Origin: a bacterium
Lineage (GTDB): Bacteria > UBA9089 > CG2-30-40-21
Length of the DNA: 16,248 bases
Assembly (NCBI GenBank): GCA_030018795.1
Contig: JASEHA010000021.1
Location: 1-16,248, forward strand
Direction of reading: 5' to 3'
Position numbers and translations under genes: made by a program. Below the pieces are notes generated by a model, which saw nothing but the letters and a program-made list of their open reading frames with translations, did no database searches and was not told where the DNA came from. This document shows, one piece after another, positions 1 through 7,605 of the stretch (positions are counted from its first letter, which is position 1; the number at the start of each line of letters is the position of its first letter).

Positions 1-56
1 TTCTCGCCCTCTCGCCTCCTTGCTTGGTCACCAGTAAAAACTTGAACATCGAGTAT
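1..56. repeat. Mosaic intergenic repeat: tctcgcc-type tract joined to a 35-bp dispersed repeat
   Basis: Positions 1-21 are a degenerate tctcgcc tract. Positions 22-56 are a 35-bp segment (begins gcttggtcaccag, ends catcgagtat) found base for base again at 13952-13986, there also preceded by tctcgcc units. Its core acttgaacatcgagt can fold as a 6-bp stem with an aca loop (one G-T pair). The core recurs in the opposite orientation at 7799-7813 and 16194-16208. No coding potential is visible here. Confidence 0.85.
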
Positions 57-105
57 ATATCATATTAATTTTTTTGTCAAGTATTTTTTGTAAGCAAAAA
101 TTTCC

Positions 106-134
106 TTGACCAACCTGAGATTTTGTATTATAAT
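106..134 (+). promoter_or_regulatory. Predicted sigma70-type promoter of surE
   Basis: TTGACC at 106-111, a 17-base spacer, and a perfect TATAAT at 129-134. The expected transcript start is near 141, giving a leader of about 100 nt before the chosen surE start at 244. The leader contains the 18-bp-stem hairpin at 151-196. Confidence 0.75.
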
Positions 135-150
135 ATTAGAAAGTTGGAAT

Positions 151-196
151 AGACTGTTAGGCAGGAAGGTTGTACTCTCTTCCTGCCTAACAGTCT
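151..196 (+). repeat. Perfect 18-bp-stem hairpin in the surE 5'UTR
   Basis: The left arm agactgttaggcaggaag (151-168) is exactly complementary to 179-196, with a 10-nt loop. It lies just downstream of the predicted transcript start and about 30 nt before the surE ribosome binding site. No T-run follows, so it does not look like a simple terminator. A short direct repeat (cttcagccta, twice between about 194 and 219) follows. It may be a palindromic repeat insertion or a structured leader; the sequence does not decide. Confidence 0.8.
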
Positions 197-243
197 TCAG
201 CCTATCCATCTTCAGCCTAATTTTATACAGGAGAAGCAAAAAC

Positions 244-993
244 TTGAACATTCTTATTACAAACGATGATGGTATTCATTCCCAGGGGATCTCTGCTCTC
301 AAGGCTGCCCTTTCAAGTATTGCCAATGTAATGGTGATTGCCCCTGACAGGGAACGCAGTGCTACAGGTCATTCCTTGACATTGACCCATCCAGTGAGGG
401 TAGAGGAAATTGGTGAGAATTCGTTTGTTATTGATGGCACTCCTGCTGATTGTGTAAATATAGGTGTTATGGGACTTCTATCTATAAAGCCGGATATGAT
501 TGTATCCGGGATAAACCCTGCCCCAAATCTTGGAGATGATGTTACCTATTCTGGTACAGTTGCTGCTGCCATGGAAGGCACCCTTTTAGGCATTCCTTCG
601 TTTGCCGTCTCTATAAATGGCAGTAACAACCTGTATCTTGAATCTGCAGGTATGGTTGCAGTTAAGATAGCTCACCTGATAGAAAAATATGGGCTGCCTG
701 AGGGCACATTCCTGAATGTTAATGTCCCAAACCTTCCTTCAGAAAGGATAAATGGAATGGTTATCACCAGACAGGGAAAACGAGCCTATAGGGAAGAGCT
801 GCTTAAACGGGTTGATCCCAGAGGCAAGATATACTACTGGATAGGAAGCAAAGGCATTATTGATTCTCAGGAAAAGGGAACAGATGTTCATGCCATATCA
901 GAAGATATGATTTCCATTACACCACTGCACCTTGATCTTACAGATTATGCAGCTATGCAATGCATAGGAAATTGGGTTACAAAAAACAGTTAG
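244..993 (+). CDS. surE: 5'/3'-nucleotidase SurE
   Basis: SurE is a metal-dependent 5'/3'-nucleotidase that dephosphorylates nucleoside monophosphates, and in some species short polyphosphate; it is cytosolic and linked to stationary-phase survival. The reading frame is open from 106, but I place the start at TTG 244. An aggag site lies at 229-233, the protein then begins MNILITNDDG as the family does, and Asp8, Asp9 and Ser39 fall at the usual positions. The ATG at 106 overlaps the -35 box, so it cannot be used from that promoter. Metal-site elements visible are NDDG (7-10), RSATGHS (38-44) and SGINPAPNLGDDVTYSG (from 88; metal-binding Asn about 95). The usual SGIN.GAN is here SGINPAPN. The 249-aa length is typical. 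It is the only + strand gene and appears monocistronic. Confidence 0.95.
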   Translation: MNILITNDDGIHSQGISALKAALSSIANVMVIAPDRERSATGHSLTLTHPVRVEEIGENSFVIDGTPADCVNIGVMGLLSIKPDMIVSGINPAPNLGDDVTYSGTVAAAMEGTLLGIPSFAVSINGSNNLYLESAGMVAVKIAHLIEKYGLPEGTFLNVNVPNLPSERINGMVITRQGKRAYREELLKRVDPRGKIYYWIGSKGIIDSQEKGTDVHAISEDMISITPLHLDLTDYAAMQCIGNWVTKNS

Positions 994-1043
994 TCATTAG
1001 TGTCGTGTCAACCATCAATTGTCGTATAGTAAGGGCAGGAGAG

Positions 1044-1173
1044 CGTCAGACTGTGTAAAAACTCAATTTCTCAAGGCTTACCATACAATATAAAGTGGTA
1101 GGCAAGCTTACTATATTATATCAATATATTGTGGTGTTGACTCATGAATTTTGAGTTTTTACACAGTCTGACG
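1044..1173. mobile_element. MITE-like element with perfect 23-bp terminal inverted repeats
   Basis: The first 23 bases (1044-1066, starting cgtcagactgtgtaaaaac) are exactly complementary to 1151-1173. The 84-base interior is AT-rich and carries a further inverted pair acaatata/tatattgt. There is no transposase frame. The agactgtgtaaaa end is reminiscent of IS256-group termini, but that is memory-based resemblance only. I see no clear target-site duplication at the flanks. Confidence 0.7.
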
Positions 1174-1332
1174 TGATAGGAATTTGCTTTTCAGATCTTA
1201 GATCTGAAACCAAAGCTGTAGTTGGGGAAGTCTTTCTCGAATATTGCTCCTTTGTATCCGCATAATTACAAATTTCTCTACAAGGATTAGGCTCGCAAAG
1301 GTGGCTTCTAACCACTCAGGTATCCCATACTT

Positions 1333-1377
1333 CAGAGCACACCTGTTCCCACACTGCTGTCTGTGTTCTGTGCTCTG
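1333..1377 (-). terminator. Inverted repeat downstream of the metal operon, weak terminator candidate
   Basis: Arms cagagcaca (1333-1341) and tgtgctctg (1369-1377) are perfect complements, with a further partly pairing interior. It lies about 27 bases beyond the PII-like stop on the minus strand. No T-run follows on that strand, so intrinsic termination is doubtful. Confidence 0.3.
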
Positions 1378-1403
1378 CCCCCCGCTCTGCTCAACAATTA
1401 AAA

Positions 1404-1745
1404 TCACACCGCCTCTTCGCCTCTTTCGCCTGAACTAATGCGCAGGGCATCTTCAACCGGCAAGATATAGATTTTTCCATCCCCAGAAAGTCCGGTATGA
1501 GCCCCTTTTTGAATTGCCGTAATAACCGTCTCTACCAGATCATTATGGCAAATAATTTCGAGATTTACATGAGGAACATAACTGATCATATTGTCAACAA
1601 TCCTTACCGAAGCACCCTCTCCTTTTTCCCTGCCAAAGCCTTTCATATCCGTTACACTTACGCCTGTAAGCCGTTCTATCTTGTGCAGTTCTTTTATTAC
1701 CTCAGATAACATATTGGACTTGATATAAGCTTTAATCTCTTTCAT
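1404..1745 (-). CDS. PII-like signalling protein (metal-transporter-associated group)
   Basis: A 113-aa PII-fold protein. PII proteins are trimers that bind ATP/ADP and 2-oxoglutarate and regulate partners through the T-loop. The start is ATG 1745: taaggaggg lies 5 bases upstream, and the upstream RND gene stops at 1756-1758. A longer in-frame start at 1781 would bypass that site and lie inside the RND gene. Recognisable blocks are MKEIKAYIK at the N-terminus, KGFGREKG before the T-loop, HTGLSGDGKIYILPVEDALRISSGERGEEAV at the C-terminus (residues about 83-113, nucleotide-binding part). The T-loop has normal length, but the residue matching Tyr51 of GlnB is Val, so uridylylation is not possible at that site. 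It is last in a metal-efflux operon, which fits the PII group (PII-NG) reported beside metal-transport genes. The likely job, by inference, is sensing or tuning of the efflux pump. Confidence 0.85.
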   Translation of the reverse strand: MKEIKAYIKSNMLSEVIKELHKIERLTGVSVTDMKGFGREKGEGASVRIVDNMISYVPHVNLEIICHNDLVETVITAIQKGAHTGLSGDGKIYILPVEDALRISSGERGEEAV

Positions 1746-1755
1746 TTTACCCTCC

Positions 1756-4700
1756 TTATTGTAAGTCTCTCTTATCTTCAAACCAACTATATATGGCTGG
1801 TATTAAGAATAGTGTTAGAAAAGTTGACGAAATTAAGCCAAAGACAACTACAACCGCCAATGGCCTCTGCACTTCCGAACCAATACCGGTTGAAAACAAA
1901 AGTGGCACCAGCCCTAAAATTGGGGATAATGCAGTCATTAAAACAGGACGCAGTCGTAATAGTCCCCCCTGAACTAATGCCTCCTGGAGTTCCATGCCCT
2001 TCTGCCTGAGTTGTTTAATATAAGCAACAAGCACCACACCATTCTGGACAGCTATACCGAATAAGGCAATAAATCCGATAGATGCAGGCACGGATAAATA
2101 TTCTCCGGTAATAAACAATCCAAAAATACCACCGATAAGTGCCAGAGGCACATTAAGAATTATCAGAAGGGCATTTCGTATGGAGTTAAAGGTTAAAAAG
2201 AGCATAAAGAATATCATCAGGATGGCCATAGGAACTATAATGCCAAGCCTGGCCATTGCCCGTTGTTGATTCTCAAATTGCCCGCCATATTCTATATAAT
2301 AGCCCGGCGGGAATTTTATCTTTTCTCGTATTTGTTTTTGAATATCTGCTACCACACTTCCCATATCCCGACCCCGGACATTAGCCTGAATTATCCATCG
2401 CCGCTGGTTTTTCTCCCGGTTAATCTGGATTGGCCCAAGAACCTGTTTCACCTCTGCTATCTGGGATAGGGGAATCATCGCTCCATCTTTATTGTGAACC
2501 AGCAGATTTTTTATAGCCTGTATATCTGCCCGGTAAGCCTCTTGATAACGCACATGGATGCCAAACCTACGGGTACCAAGGTATATTTGATCTATCATCT
2601 CCCCGCCTATGGCCAGCTCGACGATTTCCAGTAAATCAGAAACATTTACACCATACCTGGCACAGGCAGATCGAACTGCAATAATCTGCACCTGCGGCTG
2701 GCCAAAACTCTGCTCCACCGATAAATCCACCAGGCCGGGAATATCGTCAATAGCATTACGAATCTCTTCGGCCTTATCTCCGAGAATGTTTATGTCTTCA
2801 CCAAACAGTTTTATAGCCAACTGTGTCTTGACACCGGACAATAATTCATCAAAGGCATTTTGTATGGGCTGCGTAAAATTCAACTGTACACCAGGATAGG
2901 AAGAAAGCACCTGATTCAGGGACATGATTAGGGCTGCTTTATTCCTGTGAGACGACCATTCATCCTGGGATTTAAGCTCTATATGAATCTCAGCAGAATT
3001 AACCGGATGAGGATGGCTTCCAGTCTCTGGCCGTCCAATACGGGAAATGGTCTGTTTCACCTCCGTGAACTCCATGATCTTCTTTTCCAGCTTCATAATG
3101 GTCTCTGTGGCTTTTTCCAGAGAGATAGAAGGTGCCATGGTCACACCAAGCAGGATTGAGCCTTCCTCCATGGTGGGTACAAATTCCGTGCCAAGATGCG
3201 GTATAAGGAGGAGGCTGCTCAGAAAAGCTGTAATGGCAATCCCCATGGTTATTTTTTTCCTGCGAATGGCTAACATCAGCAGGGGACGATAGATAGATTT
3301 GAGTTTTGTTAAGAATATAAACTCCTTCCTGCTGTCTGCCCCAAGAAGGAACATACAAAGAGCCGGTGCGACAACAATTGCAGCTACAATTGAGCCAATA
3401 AGGGCAAAAGAAATGGTAAATGCCATGGGAGAAAACATCTTTCCTTCCACCCCATGGAGGGTAAAAATAGGCAGGAAAATAATTACAATAATAGAAATGG
3501 CAAACACAATAGGCCTTCCCACCTCACTGGCAGCCTCAAAAATTACCTCGATCTTGCTGCGTCCAGTATTTTCAGGGTCTGATAAATGACGATGGATGTT
3601 TTCCACCATTACAATAGCCCCATCAACAATCATGCCAATAGCTATGGCAATACCCCCAAGAGACATGAGATTGGCCGACAGCCCGCTAATGCCCATGAAG
3701 ATGACTGAGATCAGAGCACAGAGAGGCAACGATAGAGCCACAATAAAAGCACTTCGCAGATTGCCCAGAAAGAGTATAAGCACAAAGAGAACCAGAATTG
3801 CTCCCTCTAAAAGCGCCTTTTTTACCGTGCCAGTGGCTTCTTTAACCAGCTCTGCCTGCTCATAGTAAGGAATCAGTTTTACACCCCTGGGCAAAGAAGC
3901 CTGAACCTCAGGGACTTTTTCATACAGCCTCTTTATTACCTTAGATGTGTTTTCGCCAAACAACTGCAACACAATACCGGATACCAACTCTTCGCTACCA
4001 TTGCGGGTAACAACACCACGGCGTATTTCATTGCCATAATCCACCTCTGCAATATCGCTAATCCTTACAGGGGTGCCGGCTACCACTTTTACCTGAATAT
4101 TTCGAATATCTTCCAACCCCTTAACCAGTCCAATGCCGCGTACCAGAGACTCTTCACTGCCGATAATTAGAAATTGCCCGCCTGCATTTTGATTATTCTC
4201 CCTTACAGCGTCAACAACCTCTTTTATGCTGATATTATGTTTAGTTAAGGCATATGGGTTAATCCGGATTTGATACTGAAGAACATGTCCGCCCATTGAA
4301 AGAATATCTGTTACACCTGATACTGTTTGTAATTGGAACTTCACCACCCAGTCGTTAATTTCACGAAGGTAGGTGGTGGCATCCTTGCCCCCTGTATCTA
4401 CCCCTTTATCAAGGGTAAGGTAATACATAAATATCTGCCCCAGCCCGGTTGATATAGGGCCGAGTGTTGGGGGCTCATGCATATCAGGCAAATCTGCCAT
4501 GGCACCGGCCAGCCTCTCTGCCACAATCTGCCTGGCAAAATAGACGTCAACATTATCCTTGAAATAAATATAAATAACAGCCATACCAAAGGCAGAGGTA
4601 GACTTGATTTGAGTAACACCCGGAAGCCCGTTCATGGCAGACTCAATAGGAAAGGTAATCAATCGCTCTATCTCTTCTGGAGCCATACCATGTGCCTCAG

Positions 4701-4851
4701 CAAAGACCGGCACCATTATGGGAGATATATCAGGAAAGGCATCAACAGGCAGCCGATTGTATTGATATACCCCAAAGCAGATAACTCCAATAATTCCGAT
4801 AATTATAAGCCATCGCTCTCTAAGCGAGGTCTGAATTAGTTTGTTAATCAT
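1756..4851 (-). CDS. Heavy-metal efflux RND pump, CzcA/CusA family
   Basis: Inner-membrane proton/metal antiporter of the HME-RND family, 1031 aa, full length for the family. An N-terminal TM helix (about 15-30) is followed by the porter segment with RLPVDAFPDIS (33-43) and GMAPEEIERLITFPIE (55-70). TM4 carries the proton-relay Asp410 and Glu417 in IGMIVDGAIVMVEN (405-418). The C-terminal half repeats the architecture with four TM helices near its end. The aspartate of the CzcA-type DFG motif is absent (AIG here), as in CusA. By-eye alignment, however, puts Gly569, Ser619 and Glu669 where E. coli CusA has its three copper-binding Met residues, and a SHPHP stretch sits at 612-616. The metal is therefore unclear. 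An aaggag site lies about 8 bases before ATG 4851. The 10-base gap to the PII-like gene indicates co-transcription; the 291-base gap on the adaptor side is filled by repeats. Confidence 0.95.
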   Translation of the reverse strand: MINKLIQTSLRERWLIIIGIIGVICFGVYQYNRLPVDAFPDISPIMVPVFAEAHGMAPEEIERLITFPIESAMNGLPGVTQIKSTSAFGMAVIYIYFKDNVDVYFARQIVAERLAGAMADLPDMHEPPTLGPISTGLGQIFMYYLTLDKGVDTGGKDATTYLREINDWVVKFQLQTVSGVTDILSMGGHVLQYQIRINPYALTKHNISIKEVVDAVRENNQNAGGQFLIIGSEESLVRGIGLVKGLEDIRNIQVKVVAGTPVRISDIAEVDYGNEIRRGVVTRNGSEELVSGIVLQLFGENTSKVIKRLYEKVPEVQASLPRGVKLIPYYEQAELVKEATGTVKKALLEGAILVLFVLILFLGNLRSAFIVALSLPLCALISVIFMGISGLSANLMSLGGIAIAIGMIVDGAIVMVENIHRHLSDPENTGRSKIEVIFEAASEVGRPIVFAISIIVIIFLPIFTLHGVEGKMFSPMAFTISFALIGSIVAAIVVAPALCMFLLGADSRKEFIFLTKLKSIYRPLLMLAIRRKKITMGIAITAFLSSLLLIPHLGTEFVPTMEEGSILLGVTMAPSISLEKATETIMKLEKKIMEFTEVKQTISRIGRPETGSHPHPVNSAEIHIELKSQDEWSSHRNKAALIMSLNQVLSSYPGVQLNFTQPIQNAFDELLSGVKTQLAIKLFGEDINILGDKAEEIRNAIDDIPGLVDLSVEQSFGQPQVQIIAVRSACARYGVNVSDLLEIVELAIGGEMIDQIYLGTRRFGIHVRYQEAYRADIQAIKNLLVHNKDGAMIPLSQIAEVKQVLGPIQINREKNQRRWIIQANVRGRDMGSVVADIQKQIREKIKFPPGYYIEYGGQFENQQRAMARLGIIVPMAILMIFFMLFLTFNSIRNALLIILNVPLALIGGIFGLFITGEYLSVPASIGFIALFGIAVQNGVVLVAYIKQLRQKGMELQEALVQGGLLRLRPVLMTALSPILGLVPLLFSTGIGSEVQRPLAVVVVFGLISSTFLTLFLIPAIYSWFEDKRDLQ

Positions 4852-4867
4852 GTCAGTATCTCCTTAT

Positions 4868-5032
4868 TTTAGTTGTTCGTAGACTTCTGCAAAATGCGAA
4901 ATTGGTAGCCGCAGGCTTTAGCCTGCGAATCATAACATCCTTAATCTGCAACGCATTACGCAACCTAAAGGTTGCGGCTACCATCTGTTTGTTTTACAAA
5001 TTATCCATTTTGCATAAGTCTTTAGTTGTTCG
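4868..5032. mobile_element. MITE/REP-like palindromic element with 12-bp flanking direct repeats
   Basis: A 141-bp insert (4880-5020) is flanked by identical 12-mers tttagttgttcg (4868-4879 and 5021-5032), looking like a target-site duplication. Its ends gacttctgcaaaatg (4882-4896) and cattttgcataagtc (5006-5020) are inverted repeats with one mismatch. Inside are ggtagccgca (4904-4913) and its complement (4973-4982), enclosing two tight hairpins: gcaggctttagcctgc (4911-4926) and cgcaacctaaaggttgcg (4959-4976). This gives a three-way-junction fold. No coding sequence. It interrupts the spacer between adaptor and pump genes. Confidence 0.8.
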
Positions 5033-5061
5033 CAAGTAACCGTATTTATAAAGTTGAATTC

Positions 5062-5128
5062 ACCCGCTAAACAGGTGGGAGTGGAACATCCACTGGGAGT
5101 GGAACATCCACCTCGACTGGTAGCGGGT
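5062..5128. repeat. Stem-loop enclosing a 17-bp tandem duplication
   Basis: The outer arms acccgcta (5062-5069) and tagcgggt (5121-5128) and the inner arms aggtgg/ccacct (5073-5078, 5108-5113) pair. Between them gggagtggaacatccac occurs twice, at 5077-5093 and 5095-5111, separated by one base. It is just downstream of the adaptor stop on the minus strand. There is no clean T-run, so it is not a classical terminator, though it could slow transcription or protect mRNA 3' ends. Confidence 0.65.
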
Positions 5129-5142
5129 TATTACAAACAATT

Positions 5143-6147
5143 TTAATGCCCATGCCCGGCATGGCCACCCAGAGCACTGGTAACCATTTTAGCTTTAAGT
5201 TCAAAGGCACCTGCAGCTACATACCTATCCCCAACCTTTAATCCTGCTTTTAGATGCACCAATTTCTCATTGCTCTCCCCTAACTCAACATCTACAGGCA
5301 AGAATTCATTCTGGCTTTTAGGGATAAACACCTTTGATTTTTGATCAATCATCTGAACTGCCCCAGTTGAAACAACAGGAACTTCTTTAGATGCACCAAC
5401 AGATATTAAGCCCTTGACAAATGTTCCCGGCCGCCATTGGCTGTTAGGGTTAGGAAGCACAACCCTGACAATGAAGCTTCTTGTTTGATTATTGTAACTG
5501 GGGCTGATATATGATATATGTCCTTGAGCGGTTAGATTGCCTCCTATAGCTTCAATATTCACCTTCTGTCCAATGCGTATATTTTGTGCATCCTTAGTAT
5601 AAACTGTCAGATTTACCCATACATTAGAAAGGTCTGCTATCATATAGATACTGGTTCCCTCAGGAATAAATTCGCCGATAGAGACATGCTTTTCTACCAC
5701 TGTTCCGCAAATTGAAGACCTTATTTCATATTCAGACAGGCTTTCATTACTTTCTATGCTTGCAAGGACATCATCCCTATTAACATAATCCCCAAGTCTC
5801 TTATGTACCTCTCTGGCAATACCCGGAAATCTGGGGACAACGTGGGACACCCTGTCTTCATTAAAGCTAACCTCACCTGCCAGCTCTATTATTTTACTAA
5901 TGTGTCCCATTTTTACCTGCTCAATTTTAATTCCGGTTAATCTTATGGCTTCATCCGAAAGCTCTACATGGGTTTCGCGATTCTCTTCATCACGGCCATC
6001 AGAATCCCCATGATCAAGATGTTCTTCATGCTTCTCAGAAGAGTGAATATCCTTTTCTGTCTTTGACTCTCCACAGCCAGAATAGAAAAGAGCAACCGAA
6101 ACCATTAATATCAGCTTAATCACCGGATTTTTAATTATATTTCCCAT
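5143..6147 (-). CDS. RND efflux periplasmic adaptor, His-rich lipoprotein (CzcB/CusB type)
   Basis: A 334-aa membrane-fusion protein linking the RND pump to the outer-membrane channel. Residues 1-25 form a lipoprotein signal ending in YSGC, with Cys25 the predicted lipidated residue. A His/Asp/Glu-rich stretch follows (about 34-61, with HSSEKHEEHLDHGD), then the HlyD-type lipoyl/barrel-sandwich halves (about 85-160, IAREVHKRLGDYVNRDDVLASIES and SSICGTVVEKHVSIGEFI) and beta-barrel and membrane-proximal parts. The C-terminus is GGHAGHGH (327-334). The His-rich ends suggest metal capture or hand-over in the periplasm. The alpha-helical hairpin appears very short. The start ATG 6147 lies one base beyond the channel gene's stop, with cctcc (ggagg on the coding strand) about 8 bases upstream, so translation is probably coupled. 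Confidence 0.92.
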   Translation of the reverse strand: MGNIIKNPVIKLILMVSVALFYSGCGESKTEKDIHSSEKHEEHLDHGDSDGRDEENRETHVELSDEAIRLTGIKIEQVKMGHISKIIELAGEVSFNEDRVSHVVPRFPGIAREVHKRLGDYVNRDDVLASIESNESLSEYEIRSSICGTVVEKHVSIGEFIPEGTSIYMIADLSNVWVNLTVYTKDAQNIRIGQKVNIEAIGGNLTAQGHISYISPSYNNQTRSFIVRVVLPNPNSQWRPGTFVKGLISVGASKEVPVVSTGAVQMIDQKSKVFIPKSQNEFLPVDVELGESNEKLVHLKAGLKVGDRYVAAGAFELKAKMVTSALGGHAGHGH

Positions 6148-6148
6148 A

Positions 6149-7408
6149 TTACATTCCTCCTGTTGGGTTTATATTTTCAAAGGCTGTACCAATCAACCTT
6201 TCAATTGCAGTCTTTGTTTTTAATAGCGAAACATGGCTTTCAATTAAAGAGGCCTGCATCTCAATCAAGGTTTTCCGGGCATCTAACAGGTCTAAGTAGC
6301 TGATCTTTCCCATGCTGTACAATCGTTCGATTTCATTAAAAGCAGACTCTGCATAAGGAAGTGCCTCTTTTTCAAGCACGTTGGCTTCATGATAAAATCC
6401 CTTTAATTGAGTATACAGCTCAATTAATTGTGCTTGAAGGTTGATTTGGGTGCTTTTCTTTTCCTCCTCAGCTATATCTACATTTAGCTCTGCCTCCTGG
6501 ATATTGCCCTGATTTTTATTAGATGTGGGCAAATCTATAGAAAGGCGAATAGCCACAATATTATCATTGTTTGCATTATCCCATATATATCCGACTCCCA
6601 TGGTAATGTCCGGTATCCTTTCTGCTTTTGCTGCTTCGACTTCTATTTTCCGCTTGGCTAATTTAGCCGAGCAGCATTGTATCATTACACAATTGTTTGA
6701 TAAATAGCCCAGAAGGGTGGATAATTCATGGATAGTAAAGTTAACATTAAGCTCTTCTTCTATATCGTCAAAATCCTGCCCATTGCCACCCCACATTGCT
6801 GCTAAAGCACTTTTTTTTGCAAAAAGGCTCTGGGAAATTCTAACTTTTTCGAGCTTAGAAAGTGATAAGTCAATTTGGGCACGTGTTTTCTCTACCGCCA
6901 TACTGGCACCCGCTTTTACCCGCACCTGAACAGAGACAAGAATACTTTCGACTAATGCAATAGTTTTATCTATAAGTTCTAATTTTCGTTGATACTCCAG
7001 TGCATCTAAGAATCTTGAATTTACCTCAGCAATGATATCCCTTCGCTTAATTTCATACTCCCGCTCGGCTATATCTCGATCCTTCTCAGAAATCCCTATT
7101 CTGTAAGAACGCTTATTGCCACGCTCAATCAACTGGTTCAATCCAAGACTGATTGTATCCTGACCTAAATTTTCGGCTTCCATTTCCAGTTCCGGATTTG
7201 GTAAGAGTCCAGCCTGGAGAATCAAGGCATTTTTACTTTTAACCGCAAGCATATATGATTTTAGCTCAGGATTAACCTTCAGGACTCTCTCTAATGCATC
7301 CTCAAGAGTAATTCGCTTAGCCGGCTTTAAATCAGCCGCATCTGCATGGGAATAGCAGATGGAAATAGTGATAACCAGAACTGATGCAAGAAATAACCGC
7401 TGTATCAT
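6149..7408 (-). CDS. Outer-membrane efflux channel, TolC/CzcC family
   Basis: A 419-aa outer-membrane factor of the RND system. Residues 1-24 are a Sec signal peptide (MIQRLFLASVLVITISICYS, likely cleaved after HADA). The mature protein opens with the family motif RITLEDALERVLKVNPEL (32-49) and shows the two long helical repeats, including LLPNPELEMEAENLG (68-82), GASMAVEKTRAQIDLS (167-182), AERIPDITMGVGY and LYSMGKISYLDLLDARKTL. An aaggaggt-like site (7415-7422) precedes ATG 7408. An oddity is the cluster Cys240, Cys245, Cys246 in the second repeat, uncommon for an exported channel. The gene is second in the operon and nearly touches the adaptor gene. Confidence 0.92.
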   Translation of the reverse strand: MIQRLFLASVLVITISICYSHADAADLKPAKRITLEDALERVLKVNPELKSYMLAVKSKNALILQAGLLPNPELEMEAENLGQDTISLGLNQLIERGNKRSYRIGISEKDRDIAEREYEIKRRDIIAEVNSRFLDALEYQRKLELIDKTIALVESILVSVQVRVKAGASMAVEKTRAQIDLSLSKLEKVRISQSLFAKKSALAAMWGGNGQDFDDIEEELNVNFTIHELSTLLGYLSNNCVMIQCCSAKLAKRKIEVEAAKAERIPDITMGVGYIWDNANNDNIVAIRLSIDLPTSNKNQGNIQEAELNVDIAEEEKKSTQINLQAQLIELYTQLKGFYHEANVLEKEALPYAESAFNEIERLYSMGKISYLDLLDARKTLIEMQASLIESHVSLLKTKTAIERLIGTAFENINPTGGM

Positions 7409-7463
7409 TTACCAACCTCCTTGAATGTCAACGCTGATATTAGAGTTGTTATCTTAGAATGCA

Positions 7464-7496
7464 GTGGAACCCATCAAAGCTACTGATGGGTTCCAC
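7464..7496. repeat. Perfect 13-bp-stem hairpin in the leader of the channel gene
   Basis: gtggaacccatca (7464-7476) pairs exactly with 7484-7496 around a 7-nt loop; an outer aatgca/tgcatt pair adds stability. It lies between the small lipoprotein gene and the channel gene. No T-run follows on the minus strand. It could attenuate readthrough or set different transcript levels for the two genes. Its tggaac core resembles the 5077-5111 duplication. Confidence 0.65.
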
Positions 7497-7555
7497 CCAT
7501 CCTGCATTACCAAGACAACTAAACATGCTCGTAAGACCTGTAAGTTGTAATCTAA

Positions 7556-7585
7556 CTATTCTGTCCTATTCTGTCCTATTCTGTC
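7556..7585. repeat. Three tandem 10-bp repeats
   Basis: ctattctgtc occurs three times without interruption just beyond the stop of the small lipoprotein gene. It is non-coding and of unknown role; slippage-prone. Confidence 0.8.
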
Positions 7586-7605
7586 GGATTTTCTGTTCAA
7601 TGCTC

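Larger units (their letters stand above)
994..1403. other. Spacer without a convincing gene (410 bases)
   Basis: Lies between the convergent surE and PII-like genes. It holds the MITE-like element at 1044-1173, a perfect 9-bp-stem hairpin at 1189-1209 (tttcagatc, loop tta), and a 9-bp inverted repeat cagagcaca/tgtgctctg (1333-1341 and 1369-1377) downstream of the metal operon. The minus-strand open frame at 1198-1407 has no ribosome binding site, and its upstream end overlaps the PII-like gene's stop. I do not call it a gene. Confidence 0.7.

Noticed and set aside
106..243. 46-residue N-terminal extension of SurE
   Set aside because: It overlaps the promoter and the leader hairpin, and the conserved SurE N-terminus begins exactly at the TTG with a ribosome site.
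1198..1407. 69-aa minus-strand open frame after the PII-like gene
   Set aside because: No ribosome site, no signal or domain, its start overlaps the PII-like stop, and the DNA contains hairpins rather than codon-like pattern.
1746..1781. 12-residue N-terminal extension of the PII-like protein
   Set aside because: The shorter start has a near-perfect ribosome site at the right distance and matches the PII N-terminus; the extension overlaps the pump gene.
2609..3865. Several plus-strand frames of 70-120 aa within the pump gene
   Set aside because: They are antisense to a full-length conserved RND gene and lack ribosome sites and family motifs.
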